From: Promethearchaeati archaeon
GTDB taxonomy: Archaea > Asgardarchaeota > Heimdallarchaeia > Heimdallarchaeales > Heimdallarchaeaceae
Length of the DNA: 64,000 bases
Direction: 5' to 3'
NCBI GenBank assembly: GCA_013166775.1
Contig: JABLTJ010000007.1
Span: 62,001-126,000, forward strand
Positions within the stretch are counted from its first letter, which is position 1. Each line of letters starts with the position of its first letter. Both the position numbers and the translations under genes were made by a program. The notes beneath the pieces were generated by a model. It searched no databases, was not told the DNA's origin, and saw nothing but the letters and a program-made list of their open reading frames with translations. Below are positions 61,544 to 64,000 of the stretch, in pieces.

Positions 61544-63496
61544 ATGAATATAACCTCTAAGTTGTTAGTTTCATATAATAAAATAAACAATTATAACAAT
61601 AGCAACAATCTTAGGGGTCAAAATCTTGTTCTTAGTAATTTTCAAATTTTGGGGGAGTTATTCTTAATTCATCTTGCTGATAGAAGTGGATTATTAAGAA
61701 ACTCAAACAATTTTCCAGAAAAATATGAAAAAACGAAAAATCACTTCCTAGACATTTTTTCAAAGAAATTTAATGGAGAGTATATAACATTTTATCAAGA
61801 ATTAAGAGAGATTTTCACAACTGAAGCATTCAAAGAAAAAGATGATCCTTTTGGTATGCTTTATCAACAAATCATCTCAGCTACTAAGAAACAAAATAAA
61901 GGAATAGTTTTCACTCCATTTTCAATTATTGATTATATCCTGGAGCAGTTAAACTATCCAGAATCATTAGAGAATTCAGAGACAGCAAAATTAATAGATT
62001 TAGCTTGTGGATCCGGATTGTTTTTATCTAGAGCAACAAGGAGAATATGTACTTTAGGTAAGAAACAACAATTATCTCCACAAAAAATTGTAAGGTTTAT
62101 GGAAAAATCGATTTTTGGATTCGATATAGATCCTATTGCTGTTTTACTATCAAAGATCAATATAGTAATGGTGCTAATGGAAACTCTCAAAGCTGATTAT
62201 CCTTTTGAAAATCCAATATCAATAAATGTGCATAAAACAAATTCAATGGTTAAAGAGGGTAATTCCGATTCAAAGATAATTAAGGAAATTAAGTCAAGCA
62301 GTTTTGATTATATTGTAGGTAATCCTCCATATATAGAATCAAAGAAGATGGATATAAAAACCAAGAAAATTTGTCAAGAAAATTTCCCAGAGGACGCTAA
62401 AAGACATTATGACATTTATGCATTATTTTTAGTATTAGGAGCTAGTATGTTAAATGATACTGGACAATTAGGATTTATAATTCCAAATAAATTCCTCATA
62501 TCTAGATTTGCAAGACAATTCAGGGAAAGATTTCTAGAGGAAAATCTTATCTCTCAAATTTTGAATTTAGCACATCAGAAAGTTTTCATACCAGCTGTAT
62601 ATCCAATAATTTTACTTCTAAATAAACAAAGAAAAAAAGAAGAATCAATTAAGATGTTCACTAATATAGATTTAGAAGAGATTGCAACATCAGAGCTACA
62701 CAATAGAACAGAGTTTGTTAGTCCTGGATTTTTCGAAAAAACAAAAAACAAAACTATCTATTTCCCCCAAAACTGTGCCTTTCCTTTATTAGAAAGAGTA
62801 TTCTCTCAATCTCAACACTCTCTTGGAGATGTCATTAGATTCAGATGGGCTATATCTTTTCATAGGAAAGGATTAAGGGAGCAATTTGTTTCGAAAACTC
62901 CAAAAGGTGATAATCCACAAAAATTACTGGGGGGTAAACCTTTTGGTGGAAATAGGGAAATTGAGAGATATAAGGTAAAGTGGAATGGTTATTGGCTTGA
63001 TTACGATCGAGAAAAATCAACAACTCTTAAAAATAATTTTCAAGACTTGAAATACTTCAAGGAGAAAAAAATCATCATATGTCAGCATGCTTTGAGAATG
63101 AGAGCAACAATAGATACGCAAGGTTACGCTTGTAAAGATATTTTTCTTTTAGGACACCTACGAGATATTGGAAAACAACTAAATCTTTCGTTAGAATTCA
63201 TTTTAGGGTTATTGAATAGTAAATTGTTTAGTTTCATGTTTAACATAATGTTCTCAGGTTCAGAAATCATGGGAAAATATCTCCATTATCTACCTACATT
63301 TCTTCATGATCTACCGATTCTTATTCCTTCTGAAACAGAACAGAAACTGATGGAAGAGTACGTAAATCAAATGCTTAAAGAAGTAGATGATGAAGTTGAT
63401 AATAAAATAGATGAACTAGTTTTCAAATTATATGATTGTACGGAAGAAGAAATTAACTCTATAGAAGACCATATCTCAATGCATTTAGTAAAATAA
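61544..63496 (+). CDS. adenine-specific DNA methyltransferase (Eco57I-type)
   Basis: A 650-aa N6-adenine methylase. SAM motif I is KLIDLACGSGLFLSRA, the acidic loop is IFGFDIDPIAVLLSKINIV, the catalytic motif is DYIVGNPPYIES (NPPY), and a TaqI/Eco57I-like specificity region follows (LISQILNLAHQKVFIPAVYP; LGLLNSKLFSFMFNIMFSGS). The first 100 residues are too short to be a nuclease domain, so it is methylase only, with no adjacent restriction gene. It is the second such enzyme in the window. Divergent from the YkgJ-like gene. Confidence 0.92.
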   Translation: MNITSKLLVSYNKINNYNNSNNLRGQNLVLSNFQILGELFLIHLADRSGLLRNSNNFPEKYEKTKNHFLDIFSKKFNGEYITFYQELREIFTTEAFKEKDDPFGMLYQQIISATKKQNKGIVFTPFSIIDYILEQLNYPESLENSETAKLIDLACGSGLFLSRATRRICTLGKKQQLSPQKIVRFMEKSIFGFDIDPIAVLLSKINIVMVLMETLKADYPFENPISINVHKTNSMVKEGNSDSKIIKEIKSSSFDYIVGNPPYIESKKMDIKTKKICQENFPEDAKRHYDIYALFLVLGASMLNDTGQLGFIIPNKFLISRFARQFRERFLEENLISQILNLAHQKVFIPAVYPIILLLNKQRKKEESIKMFTNIDLEEIATSELHNRTEFVSPGFFEKTKNKTIYFPQNCAFPLLERVFSQSQHSLGDVIRFRWAISFHRKGLREQFVSKTPKGDNPQKLLGGKPFGGNREIERYKVKWNGYWLDYDREKSTTLKNNFQDLKYFKEKKIIICQHALRMRATIDTQGYACKDIFLLGHLRDIGKQLNLSLEFILGLLNSKLFSFMFNIMFSGSEIMGKYLHYLPTFLHDLPILIPSETEQKLMEEYVNQMLKEVDDEVDNKIDELVFKLYDCTEEEINSIEDHISMHLVK

Positions 63497-63559
63497 CCCA
63501 TTAATTTCATGCATTAGCACTTACAAAATGTTAAAATTCAATGGTTCTCTTGTTTAATT

Positions 63560-64000
63560 GTGTCATCAGATAAAAAAACCTCTAAAACAGAGCAATTTGA
63601 GGAAGCTGAGGAAGCTGAAGACATAGATAAAAAGCAGGAATTCCCAAGAGCTGCAAGTATTTCAGTTTCCTTTCTATCATGTTTATTTACAGCAGTTTTT
63701 GTTGGAGCTAAGTTATTCTTAATTATTTTTGATTTTTTAATTCCTAAATCCCTGAGGGAATATGTTCCATTCTTCGCTATGGTAAGAAAGTCAACAACTG
63801 CAGCTTCGGAAATGTTTGCTGGAAAAAAATCAAATGAAGTTGTTGAGGTTAAAGAAGAATTAGAAGAGCTTGAACTTAAAGGACAAAAAGTGAAAAAAGC
63901 TTACCCATTACGAAGAACTATTGGTCAAGCAATTAGTATGGGTATCACTCCTATTTTACTCATTGTCATACCCTCTGCTATTTGGGGAGAAAAAATAGTT
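63560..64000 (+). CDS. partial membrane protein, paralogue B of the 43-45 kb protein
   Basis: Open from GTG 63560 to the end of the window (147 codons), missed by the ORF track because it is incomplete. It begins with an acidic head (SKTEQFEEAEEAEDIDKKQE), then a membrane helix (SVSFLSCLFTAVFVGAKLFL) and IIFDFLIPKSLREYVPFFAM. Further on come VKKAYPLRRTIGQAISM and a second helix (ITPILLIVIPSAIW). The FLIPxxLREyVP and KAYPlRR pieces match the protein at 43492-45204, so these are paralogues. The 3' end lies outside the window. Confidence 0.6.
   Translation, partial: MSSDKKTSKTEQFEEAEEAEDIDKKQEFPRAASISVSFLSCLFTAVFVGAKLFLIIFDFLIPKSLREYVPFFAMVRKSTTAASEMFAGKKSNEVVEVKEELEELELKGQKVKKAYPLRRTIGQAISMGITPILLIVIPSAIWGEKIV

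Noticed and set aside
1-64000. tRNA, rRNA, CRISPR array or insertion sequence
   Set aside because: No convincing T-loop/anticodon arrangement, no regularly spaced repeats and no transposase or terminal inverted repeats were seen by eye; covariance-model searches were not possible.

Overview
The window is a gene-dense, AT-rich stretch of an archaeal chromosome. Most first genes have a TATA-like box about 25-30 bases before the start and little or no leader. Genes inside operons instead carry a GGTGA/GGAG ribosome-binding site. The content is archaeal: TldD/TldE, archaeal winged-helix regulators, a DUF134/NifX/Mrp cluster, FTR with glutaredoxin, and NosD-like beta-helix surface proteins. Several proteins have a eukaryotic flavour: two longin-like proteins (one with a DENN-like tail), a membrane RING finger, a caspase-fold-like fragment, RNase III and an alpha-toroid protein. 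Together these suggest an Asgard archaeon, perhaps Heimdall-like. That placement is inference from gene content; no rRNA or tRNA gene is present to test it.

Layout. 0-9 kb: an M1-like peptidase, a HEAT protein, a beta-helix surface protein, a nitroreductase and two GNAT proteins, with two decayed genes for C-terminally membrane-anchored proteins (6.2-6.8 and 8.9-9.0 kb). 9-19 kb: a CoA-disulfide-reductase/rhodanese fusion, a secreted protein, a divergent winged-helix/MFS pair with a palindromic operator, then saccharopine dehydrogenase, a PflA-like radical SAM enzyme, a Gfo/Idh/MocA oxidoreductase and a longin-like protein. 19-25 kb (mostly minus): an SDR epimerase, an ABC-2 exporter, the longin/DENN-like protein, a PCP_red-like mini-ORF and a small membrane protein. 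25-30 kb: TldD/TldE, a zinc-ribbon membrane protein, a frameshifted GNAT and the RING protein.

30-41 kb: a truncated caspase-like protein, a PPOX/MarR operon, a lone E2 acyltransferase, an M29-like protein, FTR plus glutaredoxin, an O-methyltransferase, NAD-dependent DNA ligase, a SPASM radical SAM protein, CinA-C and a TaqI-like adenine methylase. 41-46 kb: a FMN hydroxyacid dehydrogenase, a P1 peptidase, a large membrane protein and an orphan DppB permease. 46-50 kb: the DUF134-NifX-NifX-Mrp-Mrp iron-sulfur module behind two palindromes, then a lipase-like hydrolase. 50-64 kb: PhoU/TrkA-C, an MFS transporter, a three-gene operon preceded by phased GTGACCA repeats, a secreted protein, a membrane-bound regulator, a DUF4382-like protein, a dipeptidase, an alpha-toroid, RNase III, a metal-site-less archaemetzincin, a YkgJ-like cysteine cluster protein, a second adenine methylase and the start of a paralogue of the 43-45 kb membrane protein.

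Recurrent theme: in several places the reading frame is restored by removing one base, usually from an A/T run (24.19, 24.46 and 28.87 kb; also a GG at about 28.9 kb). Either this assembly carries extra-base errors or these genes are decaying; raw reads would decide.
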